DNA of 64,000 nucleotides from an uncultured Olsenella sp. (GTDB taxonomy: Bacteria; Actinomycetota; Coriobacteriia; Coriobacteriales; Atopobiaceae). Below are positions 45,494 to 54,141 of this stretch, piece by piece. The position numbers were made by a program, and so were the translations under genes. Within the stretch, counting starts at the first letter, position 1; the number at the start of each line of letters is the position of its first letter. Where the stretch lies: positions 30,218-94,217 of the forward strand of contig OMVJ01000016.1 in assembly GCA_900314495.1 (NCBI GenBank). Reading direction: 5' to 3'. The notes under the pieces are model-generated. The model was not told the DNA's origin. It did no database searches and saw only the letters and a list, made by a program, of their open reading frames with translations.

Positions 45494-45635
45494 GGCGCTT
45501 TCCCTTCTCTGTGGGGCGGTCTCCTTGGTGCATGAGACTGTTATAAAACGCAAAGACAAATTTGGCAATACAAATTAGTGAGGTAAACACAAGAATCTTG
45601 GAGTACCCTGTAAGCCAACAGACGAAGGGGGACAC

Positions 45636-46325
45636 ATGACCAAGCAGGACGAGGTCTACGAGGACCTACGAAGAAGGATCGTGAACGGCGAGTATGCCTC
45701 GTGGGGCTCGCTGGAGAACGAGGCCGTCCTGTGCAAGCGATACGGCGTGAGCCGTCCCACGCTGCAGAAGGCCGTCGCTCGCCTCAAGCAGGACGGGCTC
45801 GTGCACAGCCGCCAGGGGTCTGGCGTGTTCGTGAACCCGCCGGAGTTCTACGGCCAGTACAACATGCGGTCCTTCACCGAGCAGCAGGCAGGCACGGGGC
45901 ATGTGGTGACCAACGAGGTGCTGACGTTCGAGCACGTGGAGGCGGGCGACCTCGCGGGCGTCTTCCACCTGGAGCCTGCTGACAAACTCATTCACTACCT
46001 GCGGCTTCGCTACCTGGACGGTCGCGCGTACTTGATTGACGACTCCTGCCTGCCGGAGTACCTCTTCAAGGACTTTCCCAAGGAGGTGCTGTTGGGCTCC
46101 ACCGTCGCGTACATGGAGAAAGACTGTGGCTACTCCATCAGCCACTCCATCCGGCGCGTGCATGCGCTGGCGGCGAGCCCCGAGGTGGCGCGCCTCTTGG
46201 GCGTGAAGGAGGGCGTGCCCCTGCTTCAGACGGAACAGACCATCTACCTCACGCGCAACGTGGCCATCCAGTTCACGCGGGAGGTCTCCCTCCAGCAGGA
46301 GGTCACGATTGTCTCCGTGCGCTAG
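45636..46325 (+). CDS. GntR/HutC-family transcriptional regulator (UTRA domain)
   Basis: 229 residues. wHTH 1-65 (DEVYEDLRRRIVNGEY, NEAVLCKRYGVSRPTLQKAV, HSRQGSGVFV). UTRA effector-binding domain 85-229. Family members respond to sugar phosphates or amino sugars. ATG 45636 with AAGGGGGAC upstream. The 142-bp region to the divergent oxidoreductase gene is AT-rich and contains AATTTGGCAATACAAATT, a possible operator. Confidence 0.92.
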   Translation: MTKQDEVYEDLRRRIVNGEYASWGSLENEAVLCKRYGVSRPTLQKAVARLKQDGLVHSRQGSGVFVNPPEFYGQYNMRSFTEQQAGTGHVVTNEVLTFEHVEAGDLAGVFHLEPADKLIHYLRLRYLDGRAYLIDDSCLPEYLFKDFPKEVLLGSTVAYMEKDCGYSISHSIRRVHALAASPEVARLLGVKEGVPLLQTEQTIYLTRNVAIQFTREVSLQQEVTIVSVR

Positions 46326-46387
46326 GCTTGCGCGCGACTGGCGGCTAACTTGGTTGCGATTCGTATAAGCGCAGCTAAATGACAAGC

Positions 46388-46414
46388 GCCCCGCGCGGAC
46401 GGTCCGCGTGGGGC
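46388..46414. terminator. Hairpin terminator between GntR gene and rpiB
   Basis: GCCCCGCGCGGA / TCCGCGTGGGGC, 12-bp stem with 3-base loop, followed by ACTTTGTG. It lies between convergent genes and may serve both. Confidence 0.7.
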
Positions 46415-46432
46415 ACTTTGTGATAAAAGGGA

Positions 46433-46461
46433 TGACAAAAGGGAAACGTCCCCGTTTGTCA
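46433..46461. repeat. Dispersed GACA-type palindrome, locus 7
   Basis: TGACAAAAGGGAAACGTCCCC to GTTTGTCA, two bases from the rpiB stop codon. Confidence 0.85.
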
Positions 46462-46463
46462 CG

Positions 46464-46922
46464 TTACAGCTCTTGGTCCTGCTCGATCTTGGTGATGAGG
46501 TCAACGCGGCGCTGGTGACGGCCGCCCTCAAACTCCGCGTCCAGCCAGGCGTCCACAATGTCCTTGGCCGTCTCGATGCCAATGACGCGGGCGCCAAAGC
46601 ACAGCACGTTGCTGTTGTTGTGGCGGCGGCTCATCTTGGCGGAGTAGGGCTCGCTGCACGCAACGGCGCGAATGCCCTTGACCTTGTTGCACGCCAGGCT
46701 GATGCCAATGCCGGTGCCGCAGATGGCAATGCCGCCGTCCACCTGGCCGTCGGCAACCAGCTTGGCCACCTTGTAGCCGCTTACGGGGTAGTCCATGCTC
46801 TCGTTGGTGTCGGTTCCAACATTGATGAGCTCGTAGCCCTTGCCCTGCAGGTACTCCATGATCTCGAACTTCATCTGGGTGGCGGCATGGTCGTTGCCGA
46901 TGGCGAGCTTCTTCATGGGCAT
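46464..46922 (-). CDS. rpiB: Ribose-5-phosphate isomerase B
   Basis: Interconverts ribose-5-P and ribulose-5-P in the pentose phosphate pathway, feeding phosphoketolase substrates. 152 residues. LAIGNDHAATQMK, GIAICGTGIGIS with catalytic Cys, AVACSEPYSAKMSRRHNNSNVL and VIGIETAKDIVDAWL are all family hallmarks. Start ATG 46922 with AAAGGGGAAAC; a second ATG is two codons later. Some RpiB-like enzymes act on allose-6-P or galactose-6-P, which cannot be excluded. Confidence 0.95.
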   Translation of the reverse strand: MPMKKLAIGNDHAATQMKFEIMEYLQGKGYELINVGTDTNESMDYPVSGYKVAKLVADGQVDGGIAICGTGIGISLACNKVKGIRAVACSEPYSAKMSRRHNNSNVLCFGARVIGIETAKDIVDAWLDAEFEGGRHQRRVDLITKIEQDQEL

Positions 46923-47092
46923 GGTTTCCCCTTTCACGCGCGAGGCGCCCACTTTGCGCCGCGCTGTCTTGCGAGTCTGGCCAGTGTAAGGTCTTCTGAG
47001 AAGGCCGTGCGATTCTCATGATACGTGCCAAGCGCTCGCGTGCGTCGGTAAACTGTACGAGGAACCAAACTTCACGGGAAGGAACCCCGCAC

Positions 47093-47968
47093 ATGATTAA
47101 GCTCGCGCTCACGGACCTGGACGACACGCTCATTGCCGTCGGCAACCCCTCGGCCTCCCGTCATGCGCTGGACGGCGTACACGCCATGCTTGACCTTGGG
47201 CTCCACTTTGGCCCCGCATCCGGCCGCGTGCCGTGGGACCTTGACTGGATGTTCGACGGCGATGCTGCCGCCTACGCCACGGGTGCGGTGATCAACGGCC
47301 AGCTGGTGTACATTGACGGCGAGTTGGTGCACGAGGAAGTGCTGGACACGGAGTCCCTGCAGCAGATGGGGGAGCTTCTGAAGAGCATTCCCGGCACGGC
47401 CCTCATGATTGACGACTACGGCGACCGCTTTGCCGTGGGCATTACCGCGGAGGAGATGCAGCGCTTCCACGGCGCCTTCGACCGCATTGGCCGCGTGCGC
47501 TCCCGCGTGCCCAGCAAGAAGATAGTCAAGGCAAACGTGCACGTGGTCGGCAACCCGCGCCGGCGTGAGGACGTGCGCCAGCTGCTGAGCGTGGACTTCC
47601 CGGCCTTCGACTTCGTCTTCCCCAACCCCAAGGCGCCGCTGGTGGACATCCTGCCCAAGGGCTGGGGCAAGCACAAGGGCGTGGACGTGCTGCGCCGCGA
47701 GCTTGGCTTGGAGCGCGAGGAGGTCGTGGCCTTCGGTGACGCAGAGAATGACCTTGCGGTGTTGGAATCCGTTCCCAACTCCGTGACGGTGGCCAACGCG
47801 GACCCGCGCGTAGCTGCAAGCTCGCGCTGGCACATTGGTGCTTCCGCGGACGATGCCGTGGCAGACGCCCTGTTCGACATTGCTGCTGCCGCGGCCATTG
47901 GCACCATGCCGGCCTTCATGTGCGGCAAGAACTACAACCCACACTCGGTGTACAAGCCGGTGGAGTAG
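47093..47968 (+). CDS. Cof-type HAD phosphatase, paralogue 3
   Basis: 291 residues. MIKLALTDLDDTLIAVG, GPASGRVPWDLDW, VAFGDAENDLAVL, with the ending SSRWHIGASADDAVADAL shared with the other two paralogues. ATG 47093 with GGGAAGGAACC. The first motif II Thr is replaced by Ser (PASGR). Divergent from rpiB with 170 bp between. Substrate unknown; a role in detoxifying sugar phosphates is inference. Confidence 0.9.
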   Translation: MIKLALTDLDDTLIAVGNPSASRHALDGVHAMLDLGLHFGPASGRVPWDLDWMFDGDAAAYATGAVINGQLVYIDGELVHEEVLDTESLQQMGELLKSIPGTALMIDDYGDRFAVGITAEEMQRFHGAFDRIGRVRSRVPSKKIVKANVHVVGNPRRREDVRQLLSVDFPAFDFVFPNPKAPLVDILPKGWGKHKGVDVLRRELGLEREEVVAFGDAENDLAVLESVPNSVTVANADPRVAASSRWHIGASADDAVADALFDIAAAAAIGTMPAFMCGKNYNPHSVYKPVE

Positions 47969-47995
47969 GCAGGTGCGACCGGCGAGGCCTCGGAG

Positions 47996-48739
47996 CTAGC
48001 GCCTGCCGTGCCCCACGGACTTGGCGCTGGAGCTGCTGCGGCCGCTCTTGGCGTGCACGTACTGGTTGCTGGCCGGCCCGCCAAAGAGCCTGCGCACGGT
48101 CAGGCAGGGCTTCTGCAGCGCGGGCACCTTTACCAGCACCTTGTTGGAGAGGCCGGCCACGGGGGTATCCCCCGTGCGGATGCCCGCGGCGGCGGGGCCG
48201 TGCGCCAGGCACATGAGCACCAGCAGCGCCAGAGCCGTCACAGTTACGTCAATGTTGCCCAGCAGCAGGGCGAAGACCAGGTAGGCAAGGGTGATGATGA
48301 TCGCCCCGGCGCACAGGTAGCCGCACACCACAATGCCCGCCGCGCCCAGAAGCGACGCCGCAATGCCAATGCCCGGCGCGGTCAGGATTATGCCCGCGCA
48401 GGTGGTGGTCACGCCCTTGCCGCCGTGGAAGTGGTGCCAGGCGGGGAAGTTGTGTCCCAGCGTGGCGCCGAGGGCGGCCCAGGCCGTGGTGAGCGCCCAA
48501 GGTTCCGCATGGAAGACCAGCCGGGCAATGATGACGGCCAGGAGCGTCTTGCCAATGTCGCCCGCCAGCACCACGTAGGCCCACTTGCGGCCCAGCTCGT
48601 GCCCGATGTTTGCCATGCCGGGGTTGCCGACGCCCAGCTCAAAGGCGGGTTTGCCGGCAACGCGACGGCTCACGATGTCTGCGGTCAGTACCTGCCCCAG
48701 CGCGTAGCCTATGACCAGGCTGAAGATTCGTGCAAGCAT
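47996..48739 (-). CDS. plsY: Glycerol-3-phosphate acyltransferase PlsY-like membrane protein
   Basis: 247 residues. PlsY transfers the acyl group from acyl-phosphate to glycerol-3-P at the membrane. Motif 1 is GNPGMANIG (usual GSGNIGATN-type with a shifted pattern), motif 2 contains HNFPAWHHFHGGKGVTT, which is nearly canonical. About five hydrophobic segments, then a basic, Ser-rich cytoplasmic tail (KSGRSSSSAKSVGHGRR) not usual in the family. The changed motif 1 suggests a divergent subfamily. ATG 48739 lies a few bases after the GH32 stop. Confidence 0.8.
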   Translation of the reverse strand: MLARIFSLVIGYALGQVLTADIVSRRVAGKPAFELGVGNPGMANIGHELGRKWAYVVLAGDIGKTLLAVIIARLVFHAEPWALTTAWAALGATLGHNFPAWHHFHGGKGVTTTCAGIILTAPGIGIAASLLGAAGIVVCGYLCAGAIIITLAYLVFALLLGNIDVTVTALALLVLMCLAHGPAAAGIRTGDTPVAGLSNKVLVKVPALQKPCLTVRRLFGGPASNQYVHAKSGRSSSSAKSVGHGRR

Positions 48740-48743
48740 GGTG

Positions 48744-50150
48744 CTAGTCCTTGTACGTCTCGCTCATGCCGTCGCCCATCTCGTACACCGTGATGCTGGC
48801 TGCCTCGATGTCCGTGGTGAGGGTCAGCTCGTCCGCGGTGGGGAACCAGCGGGTGGTGTACGTCTGCCTGCCGTCGTTGACGAAGACCTCCACCGCGGAA
48901 TCGTCCACCAGGATGCGGATGTTCCGGATGCCCCAGTCCGCCACGCCGGTGCGCTTGGCGCGGCCGGCGCCGACCTCGGAATCCTGGGCAAAGCGCATGC
49001 GCGTGCGGTAGTTGCCAAAGGAGAAGGTCACGTCCTCGTCCAGGTCGATGGAGCCGGCGCGGCTGGTGATGCCCTCAATCAGGATGTCCGCGCGGTGGTG
49101 GGGCAGAACCAGGGGCTCGTCCGCGGTAAGCGTGTGTGCCTGGCCGCGCAGGGCCTCCAGCTCGCGCACGGGCCACTGGCGCAGGCGGTCGTTGCCGTTG
49201 GGATCGGGGATGAAGGTGACCTCGCGCGGGACGGTAAGGCAGCTGTTCCACGTCATGTGGTCCACGTGGTTGGCGTAGCTGGCGCCAGGCATGCCCATCC
49301 AGCCAAAGAGGATGGTGCGGCCCAGGTCGTCCTCAAAGGTCTGCGGCGCGTAGAAGTCAAAGCCCTGGTCCCACTCGGTAAAGGTGGCGTCGTCCAGCTC
49401 GTGCGACTGGTCGGGGTTGCCCAGCGTCCAGAAGTAGCCGGAGCTGTACACGTTCTGGTTGCTGAGATCCGTGTGCGTGAGCCCCTGCACACTGGTGGAG
49501 AGGAAGGCGCGGCCGCCCAGCACCAGGCGGTTGGGGTTCTCCCACACATAGCCAAAGTGCTCGTCCGCGCGGATGGTGGCCTGGTGGTTCCACTTGTCCC
49601 CGTCCTCGGAGGTGTAGATGAGCGCGAGGCCGTCGTCGTTCTTGTCACGCGCGCCCAGCAACATGTAGAACTGGCCGTCCTGGCGCCAAACCTCCGGCGA
49701 GCGCACGACCTGCGTCACGAAGCTGGGGTAGTCCTCGTTGGTGAGGAGGACCTCCTTCTTGCCGAAGGTGAAGCCGTCCGTGCTGCGCACGCGGATGACG
49801 CTGGAGCGGCGGCCGGCGTGAATGTAGTCGTAGTTGCCGGGCTCCTTGACGGTGCCGGTGTAGTACACGTTGAGGGTCTGGCCGTCCTCCGATACGTAGG
49901 CGCAGCCGGGGTAGGAACCATGGGCGTCGTCAGCGGAGTCCGGCAGGATGGCGCTGTCGTGCAGTTGCCAGTGCACCAGGTCCGGGCTGGAGAAGTGGCC
50001 CCAATGCTTGGCGCCGGCCTCCGGCCAGCTGGGGTTGGTCTGGCAGAAGACGTGATATATGCCCTTGAACTGGCAAAGGCCGCTCGGGTCGTTGAGCGAG
50101 CCCTTGGCAGGCATGAGGTGGAAGCCCATGCGCCAGTTGTTGTTTGCCAT
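48744..50150 (-). CDS. GH32 beta-fructosidase / sucrose-6-phosphate hydrolase
   Basis: 468 residues. The nucleophile Asp is in SLNDPSGLCQF and the acid/base Glu aligns with VWENPNRLVL (usual WECPD). FYAPQTF and the C-terminal beta-sandwich (SIDLDEDVTFSF, DDSAVEVFVNDG) are typical of GH32. The usual RDP triad, in RDPKVW, reads RSPEVW here (around 49690), so the transition-state-stabilising Asp is Ser. Start ATG 50150 with AAAGGAGCTTCTC. No scrA-type PTS or regulator is adjacent. Cytosolic, no signal peptide. Confidence 0.9.
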   Translation of the reverse strand: MANNNWRMGFHLMPAKGSLNDPSGLCQFKGIYHVFCQTNPSWPEAGAKHWGHFSSPDLVHWQLHDSAILPDSADDAHGSYPGCAYVSEDGQTLNVYYTGTVKEPGNYDYIHAGRRSSVIRVRSTDGFTFGKKEVLLTNEDYPSFVTQVVRSPEVWRQDGQFYMLLGARDKNDDGLALIYTSEDGDKWNHQATIRADEHFGYVWENPNRLVLGGRAFLSTSVQGLTHTDLSNQNVYSSGYFWTLGNPDQSHELDDATFTEWDQGFDFYAPQTFEDDLGRTILFGWMGMPGASYANHVDHMTWNSCLTVPREVTFIPDPNGNDRLRQWPVRELEALRGQAHTLTADEPLVLPHHRADILIEGITSRAGSIDLDEDVTFSFGNYRTRMRFAQDSEVGAGRAKRTGVADWGIRNIRILVDDSAVEVFVNDGRQTYTTRWFPTADELTLTTDIEAASITVYEMGDGMSETYKD

Positions 50151-50252
50151 GAGAAGCTCCTTTCAGAGCACGAGGTCCGCAGGAGCCCTCGCACGGCGCG
50201 TCCCCCGTGGGGCGCGCGGAAACACCGTCCATGTATACCCCGAATGCGGGAC

Positions 50253-50280
50253 GCGGATTCGCTGGTTGTCGCGAATCCGC
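50253..50280. promoter_or_regulatory. Palindrome upstream of GH32 gene
   Basis: GCGGATTCGC / GCGAATCCGC, 10-base perfect arms with an 8-base centre. It lies about 100 bases before the GH32 start and may be an operator or the 5' hairpin of the transcript. The rest of the region to the tRNA promoter shows nothing else. Confidence 0.45.
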
Positions 50281-50419
50281 GAAGTCAGCAGGTGAGCGGG
50301 GAGTCGGGTGGGAGCCCGCGGGGGTGCCGGCGCGGGGTTCGCGTGTGCTGGCAAGGGGCTACGCGTGCTGGCGCCAAGTGTGGCGGAAATGTGAACTCAA
50401 AGTTGCCGAAAACTTGCAG

Positions 50420-50448
50420 TTGACTTGCCGCTGATTGGTGAGTATATT
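50420..50448 (+). promoter_or_regulatory. Promoter of tRNA-fMet
   Basis: TTGACT (50420-50425), 17-base spacer, TATATT (50443-50448), 54 bases before the tRNA 5' end. AACTTGCAGTTG overlaps the -35 region. Confidence 0.8.
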
Positions 50449-50502
50449 CATTTCTTGCACTGAGGCGCTGCTCAAGTAGCTAGTCGCTCGTGCCTTACAT
50501 AT

Positions 50503-50579
50503 TGCGGGGTGGAGCAGTTTGGTAGCTCGCCGGGCTCATAACCCGGAGGTCATCGGTTCAAATCCGGTCCCCGCGACCA
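50503..50579 (+). tRNA. Initiator tRNA-Met (CAT)
   Basis: 77 nt including encoded CCA. Anticodon CAT at 50537-50539. The anticodon stem has the three G-C pairs of initiator tRNAs and the D stem has A11-U24. Positions 1 and 72 are U and G, a weak pair at the place where initiators carry a mismatch (C1-A72 in many bacteria). T arm GGTTCAAATCC intact. Confidence 0.95.
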
Positions 50580-50587
50580 AAAATAAG

Positions 50588-50615
50588 CCCGCTACCTGCG
50601 AAAACAGGTGGCGGG
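50588..50615 (+). terminator. Hairpin terminator after tRNA-fMet
   Basis: CCCGCTACCTG / CAGGTGGCGGG with a 6-base loop and one G-U pair, followed by TATCTCGTTTTC. Confidence 0.8.
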
Positions 50616-50680
50616 TATCTCGTTTTCGGCCTTCTTCCACACGGAGCAAGCGGGATGGACGTCGCCGCAGCCAGCGTTCC

Positions 50681-51248
50681 CTATTCGTCGCGTCGGGGCG
50701 CCTTGGCTATGGCCTCCTTGACCCTGCGCTCGAACTCCTCGCGATCGCCTTCGAGGTCGACGGCCCTCCAACCGGGAAGGGCCTGCTCGACGCTTTCCGG
50801 CAGGATGTCGCAGCACAGCCCCCACATGGTGACCACGCCGGTGTCCTCGTCGAAGAAGAAGCCCCTCAAGAAATCGTAGTCGTCGAATCGCAGCTGCTTG
50901 CGGTAGCCCTGCTTGTCGAGCAAAAAGACCAGGGCGCGCTCCCCGTAGTGGAGGAGGTCCTCCGGGAACATCGTGTCGAGGGGGTAGAGCCTCGTGGCCC
51001 CCTTTCGCCTGACCGCGATGAGCGACCCCGCCCGCTTGGGGTCCCTTCATGACCGAATTGACGACATCGTACTCGTCGCCGCGCCGTAGGTGGTCGACCT
51101 TGCCGCCTGCGATTCTCACCAAGGCAACGGGTGAACTCGTAGGCGCCTCTCCGTTTGCATGGGAACCCACTGACTCACAACATGCCAGCACGCGTATCCA
51201 ATCAACCAGTTTGGCAGAGTACAGGGAATCCGGGGCACATACGAGCAC
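50681..51248 (-). pseudogene. Frameshifted hypothetical gene
   Basis: Two frames read as one protein of about 185 residues. The upstream part (SLYSAKLVDWIRVLACCES to EYDVVNSVMK) runs from about 51248 to 51046. The downstream part (RDPKRAGSLIAVRRKG, then RLYPLDTMFPEDLLHYGER to AIAKAPRRDE) runs to the stop at 50681. Removing one G from the GGG at 51043-51045 joins them as VMKDPKRAG. Family not recognised; the ending is acidic/basic helical. It is divergent from the AAA ATPase gene and its 5' end overlaps that gene's promoter, so the original 5' end may be lost. A sequencing error is the main alternative. Confidence 0.5.
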
Positions 51249-51292
51249 CCTATAATCGATCGTGAGATGGCAGGCTAGGGAGGTCGAGGCGG

Positions 51293-52891
51293 ATGGGCAC
51301 TTATCTCAACCCCGGGGCGGTCAGGCTGAGGGACTCTCGCAACTCCAAGATCTACGTGGACAAGAGCGCGCTCATCGCGTACCTCAACTCTGTGAAGGAG
51401 ACCGAGCAGAGGTACGTCTGCGTGTCGCGCCCGCGCAGGTTCGGCAAGACCATGGCTGCGAACATGGTGTGCGCCTACTACGACCGCACCGTCGACGGAG
51501 CCGAGGCCTTCGCGGGGCTCGTCGCCGCCCGCGACCCCGAGTTCGACCAGTGCCGCAACCGCTACGATGTCATCCGCCTGAACATGGCGGACTTCCTCTC
51601 GCGCGGCAGGGCCGTGGGGGAGATGCTGGCCAGGCTCACTGAGCGCTTGGTGTGGGACTTCGAGGATGACTACCCGGAGGTGCGGCTGCGCGAGCCGGAC
51701 AACCTCCCCGCCTGCCTGGAGCGCGTCTACGCGCAGACCCGCCGCCGCCTCGTCTTCGTCATCGACGAGTGGGACTGCCTCATGCGCGAGGTGGCCGCGG
51801 ACCACGAGGCGCAGAAGGCCTACCTGGACTGGCTGCGCGCCCTTCTCAAGGACAAGGAGTACGTGGCCCTGGCCTACATGACGGGCATTCTGCCCATCAA
51901 GAAGTACGGCATCCACTCGGCCCTCAACATGTTCAGCGAGTTCAGCATGACCGAGCCGGACGTGCTGGCCCAGAGCATGGGCTTCACCGACGGAGAGGTT
52001 CGCGCCCTCTGCGAGCGGTGGGGGATGAGCTATGAGGAGACCAGGGCCTGGTACGACGGCTACCGCCTCCTGAGCACCGCGGACCCCGCCGGGCCGGTGG
52101 CGCTCGAGATCTATTCCCCCAAGTCGATCGTGGAGGCGATGACGCGCCACGCCTTCGGCAACTACTGGAACAAGACCGAGACCTACGAGGCGCTCAAGGT
52201 CTACCTCGACATGAACTATGACGGCCTGCGCGACGCCGTGGTGGCCCTGCTGGCGGGCGGCAGGCACAGGGTCAACACGTCCAAGTTCTCGAACGACATG
52301 ACCACCTTCTCCAGCGCAGACGACGTGCTCACCCTGCTGGTGCACCTAGGGTACCTCGCGTACGACCAGCAGGCGTCCGAGGTCTTCATCCCCAACCGCG
52401 AGGTGGCCCAGGAGTTCGTGAACTCCACCGACGACGGCGGCTGGGACGAGGTGGCGCGCGCCGTGCGCGGCTCGGCGGCACTGCTGGAGGCCATGGTGAC
52501 GGGCGATGCGGAGGCCGTCGCGGCTGGCATTGCGGCGGCACACCAGGAGACGAGCCACCTGACCTACAACGACGAGAACGCCCTGGCCTACACGCTCTCC
52601 CTGGGCCTGTACGCCGCTCGGCAGTGGTACACCATCACCCGCGAGCTGCCTGCCGGCAAGGGCTTTGCGGACCTGGTGCTGGTCCCTCGTCGCGCCTTTG
52701 CGGACCGGCCGGCAATCGTGGCCGAGCTCAAGTGGGACAGGGACGCCCAGACGGCAATCGCACAGATTCGCGCCAAGAACTACCCCGACGCACTCGCAGA
52801 CTGGGTGAGCGACGGTGGCCGGGTCATCCTCGTCGGCGTTTCCTACGACAAGAAGACCCGTGAGCACTCCTGCGTGATCGAGCGACTGTAG
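51293..52891 (+). CDS. AAA-ATPase-like / DUF1703 protein with PD-(D/E)XK-type C-terminus
   Basis: 532 residues. N-terminal AAA-ATPase_like domain with the family opening YVDKSALIAYLN, Walker A SRPRRFGKTMAANM (about residues 45-58, ending GKT), Walker B RRLVFVIDEWDCLM, and the AYMTGILPIKKYG motif. The C-terminal DUF1703 region contains GFADLVLVPRR and AIVAELKWDRDAQ, a D-x-n-E-x-K pattern of PD-(D/E)XK nucleases. These proteins are abundant in Bacteroides and gut anaerobes and are of unknown function, perhaps mobile or defensive. ATG 51293 with GGGAGG. TATAAT at 51251 is a likely -10. Confidence 0.9.
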   Translation: MGTYLNPGAVRLRDSRNSKIYVDKSALIAYLNSVKETEQRYVCVSRPRRFGKTMAANMVCAYYDRTVDGAEAFAGLVAARDPEFDQCRNRYDVIRLNMADFLSRGRAVGEMLARLTERLVWDFEDDYPEVRLREPDNLPACLERVYAQTRRRLVFVIDEWDCLMREVAADHEAQKAYLDWLRALLKDKEYVALAYMTGILPIKKYGIHSALNMFSEFSMTEPDVLAQSMGFTDGEVRALCERWGMSYEETRAWYDGYRLLSTADPAGPVALEIYSPKSIVEAMTRHAFGNYWNKTETYEALKVYLDMNYDGLRDAVVALLAGGRHRVNTSKFSNDMTTFSSADDVLTLLVHLGYLAYDQQASEVFIPNREVAQEFVNSTDDGGWDEVARAVRGSAALLEAMVTGDAEAVAAGIAAAHQETSHLTYNDENALAYTLSLGLYAARQWYTITRELPAGKGFADLVLVPRRAFADRPAIVAELKWDRDAQTAIAQIRAKNYPDALADWVSDGGRVILVGVSYDKKTREHSCVIERL

Positions 52892-52924
52892 GACAGGTTG
52901 ACAAGGTTTTGGGCACGCTGCCCG

Positions 52925-53341
52925 CTAGAACAGCGGATCGTCGCCGGAGCCGAAGGGCATGCCGTCGCCGTCGTAGCCGTCTAGGAAGTCGCCGAAGTCC
53001 TCGCCCAGGTCGTCCTCAAGGTGGGCCAGGTAGTCTGGGTTGCCCTCGGTAGCTGCGGCAATGGCGTCGGCCTGCACGTCGTCGAGCCAGGCCTTGCACA
53101 TCTCGTCGGCAACGGCGTAAATCGCGCGCGTGAGCCAGAGGGGCTCGTCCTGCCAAGCGTCCGGGTCCCTCTTCTGGCGCTCCCACTCGGCGACCACGCG
53201 GCCCATGATCTGCTCGCCAATGGCGGCCTGGGCGAGCGAGCACTCAATGCTCACGGGGTCGTCGTCATCCATGACTTCCATGCAGCCGTCGAGCCGCTTG
53301 TACTCCGCCACCAGCGCAACGAGGTCCTTGTTCATCTCCAT
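52925..53341 (-). CDS. Hypothetical acidic protein, 138 residues
   Basis: Not recognised. Very acidic (MEVMDDDDPVSIEC; C-terminus EDDLGEDFGDFLDGYDGDG) and predicted helical, with Trp-rich centre (VAEWERQKRDPDAWQDE). No signal or membrane segment. ATG 53341 with GGAG five bases upstream; another ATG two codons later. Convergent with the AAA ATPase gene. Could be a small adaptor or anti-restriction-like acidic protein, but there is no evidence for either. Confidence 0.7.
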   Translation of the reverse strand: MEMNKDLVALVAEYKRLDGCMEVMDDDDPVSIECSLAQAAIGEQIMGRVVAEWERQKRDPDAWQDEPLWLTRAIYAVADEMCKAWLDDVQADAIAAATEGNPDYLAHLEDDLGEDFGDFLDGYDGDGMPFGSGDDPLF

Positions 53342-53425
53342 GGGGTCTCCAATCGCCCGGGGTGCAACCGTTGCCAACATGGTAGCGGAAGGTTGGGACG
53401 TGCGGACTTAGCTGGTTCCTGGAGC

Positions 53426-53893
53426 CTAGTTGGCGCCGCTGGGCGTGCCGTCGTCATTGGAGGCATCGTCCTCCTTGGTCCCGTGTGCCACCGCCCAGCA
53501 GGAGATTCCAAGTGCGGCGAGGACCCACGGTGCCGCGGCTACCATGAACTGCGCGACCGGGCTCGCCAGCGAATTGGCATCCGGGCCGAGCCAGGCCACC
53601 ACAGCACTCAGCCCGAATGCCGCATATGCCACGTACGTCATAATCTTCAGCCTGCGCGTGACGTCCGTGTCCCGCCTGATCTTCTCTTCCATCTGCGCGT
53701 CTCCCTTCAGAAGGGTGTCCAGGCTGCAGTCGTACGCCTCGCTCATGCGGATTACGCTCAGCACGTCGGGGAGGGTCTTGCCGCGCTCCCAGTTGGAGAT
53801 CGTTTGGCGGCTCACCCCCACGAGCTCGGCCGCGGCCTCCTGAGTGAGGCCACGGGCCTTGCGCGCGTCTTGCAGCTTCTGTCCTATTTGCAT
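53426..53893 (-). CDS. XRE-family transcriptional regulator with membrane anchor
   Basis: 155 residues. XRE HTH at 1-60 (IGQKLQDARKARGLTQEAAAELV split here, then SRQTISNWERGKTLPD). Two hydrophobic segments follow (LKIMTYVAYAAFGLSAVVAWL; FMVAAAPWVLAALGISCWAV) and an acidic tail. Membrane-anchored XRE regulators like this are common in low-GC Gram-positives and coriobacteria. ATG 53893 with AAGGGG. Divergent from the tyrosine phosphatase gene at 54142, a possible target. Confidence 0.9.
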   Translation of the reverse strand: MQIGQKLQDARKARGLTQEAAAELVGVSRQTISNWERGKTLPDVLSVIRMSEAYDCSLDTLLKGDAQMEEKIRRDTDVTRRLKIMTYVAYAAFGLSAVVAWLGPDANSLASPVAQFMVAAAPWVLAALGISCWAVAHGTKEDDASNDDGTPSGAN

Positions 53894-54141
53894 GTCCGAC
53901 CCCTTCGAAGGTGTTGAGAAGAGCATAGGGCAGGGGCGCGCGGTTGTCTGCCAAAAGGCGTAGGCAACGGGGCGTTTGAAGGACGAAGGCCGTGCAAAAA
54001 TGTTTTGACAAGCCCCTGAACTGGGGAAACGTGCGGCGCGTGCAAGAGTGTTGGGTGTGGGATGGAGTGTGGCAACGAGTTGCGGCATGCCCCGGAGGTC
54101 CGTGTAGGATAGTGCAAGTCATTCAGGAAAGAGGAGTACGC

